64,000 nt of DNA from Poindextera sp963706385 (GCA_963706385.1 OY970153.1:372001-436000); one strand, 5' to 3'; shown: positions 8,004 through 16,138, numbered from the stretch's first letter. A program made the numbers and translations. The notes: a model not told the origin generated them from the sequence alone.

Positions 8004-8645
8004 TCAGCCCAGGAGGTAATCGGCGAATTCTTCTGAAAAATTGTACCTAGGAACGTCATTGTACCGAACGTCGTAGATTGCTCCGAAGTGTTCGCAAATC
8101 TGGAGCTTACCGAGAATCTCCGGATGATCTTCGAGGTAATAAGCGAAGTACGGTGTCGGTCCTGGATTATACATTACCTTTCTGGAAAGTACTATGAATT
8201 CCCGGGTAAACGGCTTCTCTTTAAGATCTGCTCTCATTTCGGCTATGAGGTCAGGAACCTTGCGCTCTAAAGCCAGAAAGCTACGCCCCTGCACGACTGC
8301 ATAGCCGCGCAATTCAACCGCAGCCGCAGCTTCCGCGAAGGTCTTCCACTCGCGGAGAGTGGCGACACTATGGCCAGAGTCGTCCGCATCGACTAAGCGG
8401 CTGCACTGCTGGCAAAGCCAGATCCCATTTTCGAATGCGCGTCGGTCCTCGCTTGACAGGCACGCGTCGAACCGCGCTCCTCCGGGCGCGGCTGCGGTGA
8501 TGTGTGCAGCGACCCCTAAATTGACGGCCGCTCCACCGGCTCCCGGTCCACTGGTTGGTTGCCGGCAGTCTGGATTTGAACACCGGGCCCCGACCCGCTT
8601 AGCCAAGAGTTGGATCGTCGCCGGAGTAAAATCATCCCTGCTCAT
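8004..8645 (-). CDS. HNH-like zinc-binding protein with unknown C-terminal domain
   Basis: A 213-residue protein. The N-terminal half resembles HNH-family proteins with a Cys4 zinc site: C22 and C27 (CSNPDC), AAHI with His48, ENGIWLC with Asn73 and Cys78, and CQQC ending at Cys81. The second catalytic His of a classical HNH motif is not seen after ENGIWLC, where the sequence is CQQCSRLVDADD. It may therefore be a binding or degenerate nuclease fold, although this variant is common in intact genes. The C-terminal half (from about 130) contains a charged domain with DDL-like helices and ends in RYNFSEEFADYLLG; it is frequent in accessory genes but of unknown function. The gene is convergent with the TIR-like gene, 105 bases apart. 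Confidence 0.6.
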   Translation of the reverse strand: MSRDDFTPATIQLLAKRVGARCSNPDCRQPTSGPGAGGAAVNLGVAAHITAAAPGGARFDACLSSEDRRAFENGIWLCQQCSRLVDADDSGHSVATLREWKTFAEAAAAVELRGYAVVQGRSFLALERKVPDLIAEMRADLKEKPFTREFIVLSRKVMYNPGPTPYFAYYLEDHPEILGKLQICEHFGAIYDVRYNDVPRYNFSEEFADYLLG

Positions 8646-8814
8646 GGGCCCGTGTTGTAGGCGACAGACGCGCTCGCGCCAAGCGACCGCTTGGTCGTCA
8701 CGTCTGCCGCGCGCGTCCGTTTAGGTCCCGCTTCGGAATTACGGTGACAATGCATTTAATTGATACCGAAACCAATCCGCGTGTCCAGACCGCGCATAAT
8801 TAAGTGCACTGTCG

Positions 8815-8838
8815 GTAATCCCGTAATCCCGTAATCCA
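8815..8838. repeat. Three tandem 8-bp units GTAATCC(C/A)
   Basis: GTAATCCC occurs twice and GTAATCCA once with no spacing, immediately left of the right direct repeat of the island. It may be a small slippage repeat or part of an end-recognition sequence. Confidence 0.8.
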
Positions 8839-8843
8839 ATTCA

Positions 8844-8920
8844 CTGAATCAAAAACAAAAAGCCTGGGTTCCCGCTTTGGCTGCTTCGCGCCTCTGCTGC
8901 GCAGTCGCGGGAATGAGCGG
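8844..8920. repeat. Right direct repeat and right arm of the split palindromic element
   Basis: Starts with CTGAATCAAAAAC...TGGGTT, matching 6479-6504. It continues as CCCGC...GCGGGAATGAGCGG, whose end is the inverse complement of the left arm at 6431 (14 of 15 bases). An additional internal stem (CTGCTGCGCAG) is present, so this copy is longer than the one at 59528. Confidence 0.7.
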
Positions 8921-8938
8921 AATTCTATAGGTCCGCCC

Positions 8939-9838
8939 TCAGCCCTCCACCCCCAGCACCCAGCCTTCCTCGCGTTCCGCCGCCTCGACCACCTCCGCCG
9001 GCATCGACTTCGCCGGCCCGAACGCCGCGCCGAGCTTGCCGGCCTCGTCCAGCCGGGCGAAATGTTCGGCGGTGACGCGCACCTGGGCGTGGTCCTTGAT
9101 CTCGCCGGCGGCGGGGACGGCCTTGTACAGCGAGGGATAGACTTCCGCGATCACCGCCTCGACGCCGGCCAGGTCGGCCTCGGTCAGCGGACGGAATCCG
9201 GTCTCGAACGGCCAGATCCTCACCGCCTCGCCCCGCGCCAGCTTGATCCGCCGGATAACCGGGATGCCGAGGATGGTCTGGCCGCCGACCGAGCCGTTGT
9301 AATACAGCTTCCAGATCGAGGCCGCCTTGGCCGCCACATCCGCGTGGCGGAACTCGGGCAGGTCGCCCGGCCCGTGCTCGCGGGCGCGCTTGGGCTGCAA
9401 TGTGGTCAGGGCGTCCTTGGGCGGGCAGCCCCAGAACGGGAACGGCCCGCCGGTGATCCGCCGGTTGATCTCCGAGCCGACCCCGAAGCGGTTGTTGGTG
9501 TTGTCGGCCTTGTCCCTGACCATCTTGTCCAGGAAATCCCAGGCCGCGCGCCAGGGCGCCTCGCCCGGCAGCTTCAGGGCCGCGGCGAAGCCGCGCGGAA
9601 AACCCAGCGCGAAGTCGAAGCCGACCAGCGCCCGCTCGCCGCGCTTCTTCAGATCGTCCAGCACCGCCGCCAGCTTCTTTTCCGCCTCGGCGCGGGTCGC
9701 CGGATTGAACGCCTCGAACGCCAGGCGGAAGCGCACGTCGCGCTTGAGCACGCCGATCCAGACCGAATCCGCCCCGGTGTTCGGCTTGGAGGCCGCGCTC
9801 CAGTCGACGATCACATAGGCGTTGAATAGGCGGGCCAC
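8939..9838 (-). CDS. Conserved hypothetical protein, DUF429-like (RNase H-like fold suspected)
   Basis: I do not recognise a characterised family. Visible features are an N-terminal strand with acidic residue (AYVIVDWSAAS), a second at about residue 75 (ALVGFDFALGFPRGF) and a polar stretch with Glu/Arg/Phe (IWPFETGFRP). These are arranged as in DUF429/RNase H-like proteins, where clustered Asp/Glu bind a metal. It has no signal peptide or membrane segment and is 299 residues long. Base composition is like the core genome, so it lies outside the adjacent island. Function unknown. Confidence 0.6.
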   Translation of the reverse strand: MARLFNAYVIVDWSAASKPNTGADSVWIGVLKRDVRFRLAFEAFNPATRAEAEKKLAAVLDDLKKRGERALVGFDFALGFPRGFAAALKLPGEAPWRAAWDFLDKMVRDKADNTNNRFGVGSEINRRITGGPFPFWGCPPKDALTTLQPKRAREHGPGDLPEFRHADVAAKAASIWKLYYNGSVGGQTILGIPVIRRIKLARGEAVRIWPFETGFRPLTEADLAGVEAVIAEVYPSLYKAVPAAGEIKDHAQVRVTAEHFARLDEAGKLGAAFGPAKSMPAEVVEAAEREEGWVLGVEG

Positions 9839-9924
9839 GAGCTTGCTCCGGCGGCGGGACAGGCGTTTCTAGCCGCTCGCGAGGCGGCGGCCAACGCCGA
9901 TCGCTTGTGAGTTGCGGGAAACGC

Positions 9925-11472
9925 TCAGTCGGCCACGCCCAGCCGGATCAGCAGCGGCAGGCGCCGGGCCTCGAACGCGCGCGCCAGGCGGATCAGCTCG
10001 GCGCGGGTCTCGGCCGCGGAGTCCAGCGGCCGGCCGTCCTTGAGCACCGCCAGGCCCTGCTCGGCGAACACCGCGTCGACCTCGCCGGCCCAGGCCTCGG
10101 GCCCGCCGCCCGAGCCGGCCCGGGCGGCGAGCAACAACTGCTCCAGGCGCGGAACCCGCACGCCGGCGCCGATCACGGGGGAGGCGAGGAAGCGCACCTC
10201 GCCGCTGGTCCGCGCCCGCTCGGCCAGATGCGCGTTCAGCCGCCGGCAGGCGGGACGGGCGGCCGCGCTGGCGTCGTCCGACTGCGCCGGATGGGCGCGG
10301 CCCGAGCCGACCAGCACGGTGATCGCATCCAGCACCAGCCCCGGCGGCAGGCGCGCGACGGCCGCATCAGTGAACAGCTCGGCGATGCTCCTGGGCCCGC
10401 CGTCGCCCGCGGCCAGGGCCTGGACGATCGGGGCGTAGAGCGCCTCGGTCAGCGCCACCTCCTCGCCCTCGCCGGCGACGTCATAGGCCACGGCGGCCGG
10501 GTCGAGCGTCAGGGCGATGCGCTGGCGGGCCAGCCGCTCGCCGCGGTCCTGGGCCGACAGCCGCCTGGCTCCGCGCATGAAGAGATCGCGCCTAAAGCTT
10601 TGATAGACCAGAAAATCGCGCACGCTCTCGCGCTGGATCGGATCGGCCAGGCCGGCCAGCAGCGCGGTCTGCTCGGGCGTCAGGTTCAGCTCGTCGAGCT
10701 GGTCCAACAGGCTGGCGCTCGCCGCGAAGTCGAGGCCGGCCCGATCGAAGGCCGCGGCGACCTCGGAGAAGTACATTGGCGTCCAGGTCGGGTTGAAATG
10801 GTCGTGCGCCAGATGGTCGCGGCCGAGCTTGGCGATGGCGTCCAGCCGCGGCTTGGCGCCCGGGTTGGCGGCGAAGAAGGCCGCGCCCGCCGCGTGCAGG
10901 CTCTCGGCGAAGGCGAAGGCCGCATCGATCGCTCCGGCCGCCGCCTCGCCCGCCGCGTTGTCGGTGTCGGCGGCCAGCGCCATCAGGTGGCGCAGCGGCA
11001 GGATCTCGCTCCAGCCGGGCTGGGCGTTGTAGCTGACATAGACCACCCCGCCGGGCTTCAGCCGCCGCCGGACGATGTCGAGGATGCACGCGCGCGCCTC
11101 GGCCGGGACCCAGCTCCAGATCCCGTGCAGGACGATGTAGTCGAATTCGGGCAGATCCGCCCGCGCCGCCAGCTCGGCGAAGCTCTCGCCGGTGAAGGTC
11201 GCCCGCGCCCCGGAGGCCCTGGCCCAGCCGGCGGCGCCCGCCGCATGGTCGGGGTTGAAGTCCTCGCCCCAATACTCGCCCGGGCAGGCGGCGGCGTGGA
11301 TGTTGGCCGACAGACCCTGGCCGAATCCGAGTTCCAGATAGGCCATCGCCTCGCGCGCCGGCGGCTCGATGCCGGCCAGCAGCAGGGCGAAATCGATCAG
11401 CCCCGGCGAGAGTTCGCGGTAGTAGCCGAAGGTGTAGCCGACATCGGGCCGGCCGCCGGACGCTCCCGCCAT
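9925..11472 (-). CDS. SAM-dependent methyltransferase with methyltransferase regulatory domain
   Basis: A 515-residue cytoplasmic protein. The N-terminal 170 residues form a class I methyltransferase: motif I YLELGFGQGLS, an acidic residue after the second strand (GEDFNP), then FDYIVLHG and LKPGGVVYVSYNA. Residues from about 190 to 300 match the methyltransferase regulatory domain (PF10119 type; AHDHFNPTWTPMYFSEV is typical). The C-terminal part is an uncharacterised helical domain. The ATG at 11472 was chosen because upstream codons of the open frame are translated repeat sequence. The substrate is unknown. Related proteins sit near polysaccharide or lipoprotein genes in other genomes, but nothing here points to one. 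Confidence 0.75.
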   Translation of the reverse strand: MAGASGGRPDVGYTFGYYRELSPGLIDFALLLAGIEPPAREAMAYLELGFGQGLSANIHAAACPGEYWGEDFNPDHAAGAAGWARASGARATFTGESFAELAARADLPEFDYIVLHGIWSWVPAEARACILDIVRRRLKPGGVVYVSYNAQPGWSEILPLRHLMALAADTDNAAGEAAAGAIDAAFAFAESLHAAGAAFFAANPGAKPRLDAIAKLGRDHLAHDHFNPTWTPMYFSEVAAAFDRAGLDFAASASLLDQLDELNLTPEQTALLAGLADPIQRESVRDFLVYQSFRRDLFMRGARRLSAQDRGERLARQRIALTLDPAAVAYDVAGEGEEVALTEALYAPIVQALAAGDGGPRSIAELFTDAAVARLPPGLVLDAITVLVGSGRAHPAQSDDASAAARPACRRLNAHLAERARTSGEVRFLASPVIGAGVRVPRLEQLLLAARAGSGGGPEAWAGEVDAVFAEQGLAVLKDGRPLDSAAETRAELIRLARAFEARRLPLLIRLGVAD

Positions 11473-11490
11473 CCTAGGGCGCCACCCGCT

Positions 11491-11731
11491 CGAAACACCT
11501 CTCCCGGAGGGAGAGGGAGGGGCCCGCGCCCATGGCGCGGGAGGGTGAGGGGTTACGGCCTCCGCCGATTTCATGCATCATCCGCGGATGCGACCCGAGG
11601 CGCGCACCGCCCGATCCCGCGCTCCGCGCCCCGTGGTCACCGACGCCGAACTCGAACTGGCGAGGCCGTAACCCCTCACCCTCCCAGGCTTCGCCTGGGC
11701 CCCTCCCTCTCCCTCCGGGAGAGGTGTTTCG
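11491..11731. repeat. Two inverted copies of a ~70-bp repeat element
   Basis: The left copy is 11491-11562 and the right copy 11662-11731, in inverted orientation. The outer parts (CGAAACACCTCTCCCGGAGG and the matching inverse) are identical, as are the inner GGGAGGGTGAGGGGTTACGG stretches. Only the central hairpin differs: GCGCCCATGGCGC in one and CCAGGCGAAGCCTGG in the other, both self-complementary. The 99-bp spacer has no gene. The pair fills most of the 347-base gap 11473-11819 between the methyltransferase and the reductase genes. Confidence 0.85.
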
Positions 11732-11819
11732 CGCGGCCGGACGGTGCATTTGTCCCCCACATTCAGACGAGGAGGCGGACTGGACCGTCCGGCGCGACGG
11801 CTGTCAACCGGCGGCCGCC

Positions 11820-12824
11820 TCAGCCCAGCTTGACCAGCATCTTGCCGAGGTTGCCGCCGCTGAACAGTTTCAGGAAGGCGCCCGGCGCGTTCTCGATGCC
11901 CTCCTCGATGGTTTCCGCGGCCTTGATCTTGCCCTCGGCGACCCAGCCGGCGAGGTCCTTCACGAAGGCCGGCATCATGTCGAAGTGGTTGGAGACGATG
12001 TAGCCTTCCAGTCTCAGGCTCTTGCCGATCACCTGCATCATCCCGTGGATGCCCGGGCCGGCGTCGGTCGCGTTGTATCCGGAAATGCCGCCGCACAGGG
12101 CGAAACGACCGAACGGGCGGGCCGCGGTCAGGGCCGCTTCCAGATGCTCGCCGCCGACGTTGTCGAAATAGATGTCGATGCCGTCCGGGGCGGCCTGGAG
12201 CAGGGTCTTGGTCAGGTTCGACGTCGCCTTGTAGTCGATCGCATGATCGACGCCGATGTCCTTGAGGAACTTGACCTTGTCCGCGCCGCCCGCCGATCCG
12301 ATCACGGTATGGCCCTTGATCTTGGCGATCTGGCAGACGATCGAGCCGACCGCCCCGGCCGCGCCGGAGACGAACACCACATCGCCTTCTTTCAGCGCGG
12401 CGATCTTGATCAGGCCGACATAGGCGGTCAGGCCCGGCATCCCGGCGGCGCCCAGGAACATCTGGGGCGGCAGGCCGTGGGTCTGAAGCTTCTGCACCGC
12501 GCCGGCCGGGGCGTTGAAGCCCTCGCGCCAGCCGAGCATGGTCGAAACCAGATCGCCCGCCTTCAGCGACGGATCGTTCGAGGCGACCACCTGGCCGATC
12601 GCGCCGCCCTGCATGGCTTCGCCGAGCCGGAACGGCGGGGTGTAGCTGCGCATGTCGTTCATCCGGCCGCGCATGTAGGGGTCGACCGACATCCACAGGT
12701 TCCTCACCTGCACCTCGCCGGGGCCGGGATCGGGCAGCTGGACGCTGGCCAGTTCGAAGTTGGCGGCGGTCGGGGCCCCGACGGGGCGGGACTTCAGGCG
12801 GATTTCGCGCGAGACGAGGCTCAT
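11820..12824 (-). CDS. NADP-dependent oxidoreductase, CurA/leukotriene B4 12-hydroxydehydrogenase type
   Basis: A zinc-independent medium-chain dehydrogenase/reductase that reduces activated C=C bonds of enones with NADPH. At 334 residues it is a full-length member. Diagnostic stretches are WMSVDPYMRGRM (35-60 region), the nucleotide-binding VFVSGAAGAVGSIVCQIAK, the FDNVGGEHLEAAL motif and the C-terminal PGAFLKLFSGGNLGKMLVK. No zinc-ligand cysteines are present. It is divergent from the Gfo/Idh/MocA gene with 145 bases between starts. The physiological substrate is not predictable. Confidence 0.88.
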   Translation of the reverse strand: MSLVSREIRLKSRPVGAPTAANFELASVQLPDPGPGEVQVRNLWMSVDPYMRGRMNDMRSYTPPFRLGEAMQGGAIGQVVASNDPSLKAGDLVSTMLGWREGFNAPAGAVQKLQTHGLPPQMFLGAAGMPGLTAYVGLIKIAALKEGDVVFVSGAAGAVGSIVCQIAKIKGHTVIGSAGGADKVKFLKDIGVDHAIDYKATSNLTKTLLQAAPDGIDIYFDNVGGEHLEAALTAARPFGRFALCGGISGYNATDAGPGIHGMMQVIGKSLRLEGYIVSNHFDMMPAFVKDLAGWVAEGKIKAAETIEEGIENAPGAFLKLFSGGNLGKMLVKLG

Positions 12825-12969
12825 GAGGCGTTTCCCTTTGGCTTCCGTGTGCGTTGCGATTGAAAATGAAACGCCTGTCTAGCCCATCTCCGCCGCGCCG
12901 TCATGAGCGATGGACAAAGCCGCCGCGCGCCACCACTTTCCGCGCGCATCTCGGAGCGCGGAGCGGTCA

Positions 12970-13887
12970 GTGAGTCAGAGCTTGAAGGCCGGAGTGGTCG
13001 GCGCGGGGGCCTTCGGCGGCCATCACGCGCGCAAATACGCCCAGCTCGAGGGCGTCGAACTGGTCGGGGTGTTCGACCCGGACGCCGGACGCGCCGGGAC
13101 GCTGGCCGCCGATCTGGGCGCGGCGGCGTTCGACGATCTGGCCGCGCTGCTCGATCGCGTTGACGTGGTCACCATCGCCTCGCCGGCCGTCGTCCATGCC
13201 GAGGCGGCGCTGGCGGCGCTCACCGCCGGCAAGTCGGTCTATGTGGAAAAGCCGCTGGCCACGAACCTTGAGGACGCCGACAAACTGGTCTCGCTCGCCG
13301 CCAGGAAGGGCCTGGTGCTGGCCTGCGGCCACCAGGAGCGGGTGGTTTCCAAGGCCATGGGCCTGTTGGACCTGCCCGAGGCGCCGCTGCTCTTGGAATC
13401 CATCCGCCTGCAGACCTGGGGGCCGCGCAACACCGACGTCTCCTGCGTGCTCGACCTGATGATCCACGACATCGACCTGGCGCTGGCGATGAGCGCGGCC
13501 GAGCCGCTGGCGGTCGAGGCGGACGCGCGGATCACCCACGGCCCTTATCTCGACGAGGCGAGCGCCGAGATCACCCTGGCCGATGGCGCCGGCCTGAAGC
13601 TGCGCGCCAGCCGCATCGCCCCGGCGCGCGAGCGGCGGATGCGCATCGTGCTGCCGTCCGGCGAGGTCGAGGTGGATTTCATCGCCCGCACCTTCGTCAA
13701 TACGACGCCGTTCGCGCTGAACCCCGATTTCGCCGACACCCCCGCCGGGCGCGATCCCCTGGGCGCCAGCGTCGCGGCCTTCCTCGCCGCCGTGCGCGGC
13801 GAGGCCGAGCGCCCCGCGGTCACCGGCGAAGAGGCGGCCCGGGCGCTGGACCTGGCGCTGGCGGTGGAGCTGGCGGCGGGGTATTGA
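12970..13887 (+). CDS. Gfo/Idh/MocA family oxidoreductase
   Basis: An NAD(P)-dependent sugar-type oxidoreductase of 305 residues. The Rossmann motif GAGAFGG is at 11-17 and the conserved EKP at 93-95, whose Lys is the usual catalytic residue, followed by a C-terminal alpha/beta substrate domain. The GTG at 12970 was chosen because it has GGAG six bases upstream and places the Rossmann motif right after the start; an ATG at 12910 would add an unrelated 20-residue arm. The substrate cannot be inferred from the sequence or neighbours. Confidence 0.8.
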   Translation: MSQSLKAGVVGAGAFGGHHARKYAQLEGVELVGVFDPDAGRAGTLAADLGAAAFDDLAALLDRVDVVTIASPAVVHAEAALAALTAGKSVYVEKPLATNLEDADKLVSLAARKGLVLACGHQERVVSKAMGLLDLPEAPLLLESIRLQTWGPRNTDVSCVLDLMIHDIDLALAMSAAEPLAVEADARITHGPYLDEASAEITLADGAGLKLRASRIAPARERRMRIVLPSGEVEVDFIARTFVNTTPFALNPDFADTPAGRDPLGASVAAFLAAVRGEAERPAVTGEEAARALDLALAVELAAGY

Positions 13888-13906
13888 GCGGCGGAGCCGG
13901 AAGCCG

Positions 13907-14638
13907 TCAGCCCTTGGCTTGAATCGAGAGCAGCTCGACGTCGAAAATCAGCGCCGCATTGGGTCCGATGCTGGCGCCCGCGCCCTTCTCGCCATAGGCC
14001 AGGTCGGCGGGGACAAACAGCCTCCACTTGGACCCGACCGGCATCTTTTGCAGCGCCTCGGTCCAGCCCTTGATCACGCCGCTCACCGGGAAGCTGCTTG
14101 GGGTTCCTCGCGCGTAGGAGCTGTCGAACTCGGTTCCGTCGATCAGTGTCCCGCGGTAGTTGCACGTCACGGTGTCGCCGAGCTTGGGCGTCGGCCCGGC
14201 GCCCGGCGTCAGGATCTGGTACTGTAGGCCGCTCGGCAGGCTCACCACGCCGGGTTTCGCGCCGTTGGCCTTCAGGAAGGCGGCGCCTTCGGTCTTGTTG
14301 GCCTGGGCGGCCTGGGCGGCCTTTTCCGCCCGCCGCGTCTGGACGTCGGTCTGAAGCTGGGTCAGCACGGCGCGGACCTGGTCGTCGCTCATCCGCGGCT
14401 GGGCGCCGGACAGCGCGTCCTTGATCCCTTGGGCCACCATCTGCGGATCGACCGCGACGGCGTCGCGCCGAAGGCTCGCGCCGAGGTTCAGGCCGATGGC
14501 GTAGCCGATCTGGGCTTGCGGCTCCTTGAGCGCGTCGGCGAGCGCGGCGGGCGCGGGCGCCTTGGCGTCTTGCGCCTCGGCGCGCGGCGTCAGCCCGACG
14601 GATACGATGGCCGCCAGGACAAGGGCAGGGACTTTCAT
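13907..14638 (-). CDS. Exported FKBP-type peptidyl-prolyl cis-trans isomerase
   Basis: A periplasmic folding catalyst of the FkpA/Mip class, 243 residues. The signal peptide ends with AEAQ. The N-terminal helical dimerisation region (about 25-125) contains the LGASLRRD and Ala/Gln-rich segments. The C-terminal FKBP domain has the usual GDTVTCNYRGTLIDGTEFDSS, GVIKGWTEAL and PADLAYGEKG motifs. ATG at 14638 is preferred to a GTG four codons earlier, which gives an atypical extension. It is convergent with the Gfo/Idh/MocA gene with 19 bases between stops. Confidence 0.9.
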   Translation of the reverse strand: MKVPALVLAAIVSVGLTPRAEAQDAKAPAPAALADALKEPQAQIGYAIGLNLGASLRRDAVAVDPQMVAQGIKDALSGAQPRMSDDQVRAVLTQLQTDVQTRRAEKAAQAAQANKTEGAAFLKANGAKPGVVSLPSGLQYQILTPGAGPTPKLGDTVTCNYRGTLIDGTEFDSSYARGTPSSFPVSGVIKGWTEALQKMPVGSKWRLFVPADLAYGEKGAGASIGPNAALIFDVELLSIQAKG

Positions 14639-14823
14639 GGGGGAAATCACTCTCGATCAGGGGGCGTCGAACACCCAATGCCCTAAGAGCTTGACCGATT
14701 TGTGAAGCGCCGCCAGCCGGCCCCCCGCTCGCGCGATCCAGGCCCGGATCGCCCCCGCCCAAGCGCCCCCAGATCGCGGTTGCGGGCGCCGGGACCCCTG
14801 CCTATAAGGGCGCTCCTCTTCGG

Positions 14824-14900
<77 letters not shown>

Positions 14901-14916
14901 GAGGGGCCTCTGAAAT

Positions 14917-14938
14917 CCCATGTAAAACTTGGGTTTTT
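14917..14938 (+). terminator. Possible intrinsic terminator after tRNA-Pro
   Basis: A short stem CCCA/TGGG with a ten-base loop is followed by five T. The stem is weak, so this is only a candidate. Confidence 0.35.
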
Positions 14939-15023
14939 CGGAAATTCACTGGACCGGCGGTCATCGCCGAAGTGCCCCAGGCTGCCGATCTAGGCACAGT
15001 CTGGTCACAGTCTGGAGGGGGCG

Positions 15024-15755
15024 ATGGCTCCGACGCTGCTCGAAATATTCCCAGAGCCCGACGATCTGTTGGCCGTCGAGCCCGAAGAATTGGCCGGCGT
15101 GCTGATGGAAGTGATTCCTGGCGTGTCGCAGCACGCGGGCTTCCTGCACACCAACCTCTTTGAACAGCTCCGGCCTCTGCAAGGCCCCCGGTACCCGAAC
15201 GGGCCGAAGCTAGAGCAGGTCTCGCGGGCGATCATGGAAGCGATGGCGTGGCTCGAAAGCCAGGGACTCATCGCGAGGAACCACGATCAACAATACGGGT
15301 GGTACTTCGTCACGCGGCGCGGCTCTGCGCTCAAAGCCCGGAGCGACGTAGGTGCATACAGGCAGGGGCGCGACCTGCCCGTCGATCTGCTGCGGCCGGA
15401 GCTTGCCGACAAGGTCCACCATCTGTTCCTCCGCGGTGACTACGACGTCGCTGTGTTTCAAGCCTTCAAAATGGTCGAGGTAGAGGTTCGGCGCGCGGCG
15501 AAATGCGATGCTGGCGACTTTGGCGAGCACCTGATGAGGAAGGCCTTCAACAAGGACAATGGCCCTCTCCGACTGGTCGACAGCCCGGACGGTGAGAGGA
15601 ACGCGATGGCCAACCTCTTCGTTGGCGCGATGGGCTACGCCAAGAATCCGGCCAGTCATCGAGATGTAGCGCACAGCCGGCAATCTGCCGCCCGGCTCAT
15701 TCTCTTCGCAGATGAGCTCTTGGAAATCATCACCTATTGCGAAGTGCTTAGTTGA
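15024..15755 (+). CDS. TIGR02391/Ymh-like family protein, accessory gene of unknown function
   Basis: A 243-residue protein. The C-terminal half (from about 120) matches the TIGR02391 family (Hypoth_Ymh). It has LRPELADKVHHLFLRGDYDVAVFQ, a conserved Lys-Val-Glu helix, HLMRKAF, GPL, GERNAMANLFVGAMGYAKNP and SHRDV. Members occur mostly in mobile or defence-associated regions and are suspected abortive-infection or HEPN-like factors, but no activity is established that I can cite. The N-terminal half (residues 1-115) resembles a winged-helix layout ending in YFVTRRG. It sits just after a tRNA gene, which suggests acquisition at the tRNA. Start ATG with GGAGGGG seven bases upstream. Confidence 0.7.
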   Translation: MAPTLLEIFPEPDDLLAVEPEELAGVLMEVIPGVSQHAGFLHTNLFEQLRPLQGPRYPNGPKLEQVSRAIMEAMAWLESQGLIARNHDQQYGWYFVTRRGSALKARSDVGAYRQGRDLPVDLLRPELADKVHHLFLRGDYDVAVFQAFKMVEVEVRRAAKCDAGDFGEHLMRKAFNKDNGPLRLVDSPDGERNAMANLFVGAMGYAKNPASHRDVAHSRQSAARLILFADELLEIITYCEVLS

Positions 15756-15766
15756 GTTGGAATGTG

Positions 15767-15814
15767 GGGACAGCAGCAACATCCCCATCACGGGCGCGCG
15801 GGGTCGGCCCGGAT
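15767..15814. repeat. 48-bp direct repeat, copy 1
   Basis: Matches 16139-16186 at 45 of 48 positions (GGGACAGCAGCAACATCCCC...). The beginning can fold as GGGGA...TCCCC. The two copies bracket the DUF2061 gene. Confidence 0.85.
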
Positions 15815-15867
15815 CGAGCCGGCCGCTGAGCTGGGGAACAGTGTCCCCCGATGCCCGGGCGCGGGGG

Positions 15868-16095
15868 TCAGGGATGCGCCTCGGTATCGGTGACGCCCCA
15901 GGCCACGCGCGCCCAGGCCCTCTCGTGGACCAGATAGACCGCGGTCGTATAGACGTTGCTCGCGATCATGAAACCGACCGCGACGCGCACCCTTCCGGTG
16001 AAGAGATAGATGGTCGCGAAATCCAGGCACATGATGATGACGCGGTAGGTGAGGGCCTTCGCGATGGAGCGTTGCCGGCTGACGATCCGCGCCAT
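15868..16095 (-). CDS. DUF2061 small membrane protein
   Basis: A 75-residue protein with the DUF2061 pattern: an N-terminal SIAKALTYRVI, two hydrophobic segments (about 18-35 and 38-55) and YLVHERAW near the end. These are small inner-membrane proteins of unknown function. A strong ribosome site (GGGGAGGA) precedes the ATG, so it is a real gene despite its size. It lies alone on the minus strand between two near-identical 48-bp direct repeats. Confidence 0.85.
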   Translation of the reverse strand: MARIVSRQRSIAKALTYRVIIMCLDFATIYLFTGRVRVAVGFMIASNVYTTAVYLVHERAWARVAWGVTDTEAHP

Positions 16096-16138
16096 TTCGT
16101 TCCTCCCCGGAAGCTCGCCGACACTATTCAGGTATGAA

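Larger units (their letters stand above)
6505..8843. mobile_element. Repeat-bounded putative defence island (TIR-like + HNH-like genes)
   Basis: About 2.3 kb of visibly lower GC than the flanks, carrying two convergent genes typical of accessory defence loci and no transposase or integrase. It is bounded by imperfect 26/27-bp direct repeats (6479-6504 and 8844-8870) that sit inside the two halves of one palindromic element. That arrangement is what insertion into a pre-existing element, or recombination between two copies, would leave. The boundaries are inferred from the repeats. Confidence 0.55.
8646..8938. other. AT-richer intergenic region at the right edge of the island
   Basis: 293 bases without a gene. 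It should contain the promoter of the HNH-like gene. From 8740 on it becomes AT-rich and holds three tandem 8-mers (8815-8838), then the right direct repeat and the right arm of the palindromic element (8844-8920). Confidence 0.5.

Noticed and set aside
6780..8645. Thoeris or CBASS system
   Set aside because: No ThsA-like SIR2 protein, cyclase or E1/E2/JAB gene is present next to the TIR-like gene.
9907..12003. Long plus-strand ORF antisense to the methyltransferase
   Set aside because: Arg/Gly/Gln-rich, no family, antisense to a clear methyltransferase; typical of GC-rich shadow frames. The same applies to the long antisense frames at 975, 3174, 17046, 18299, 32617, 44116 and 62494.
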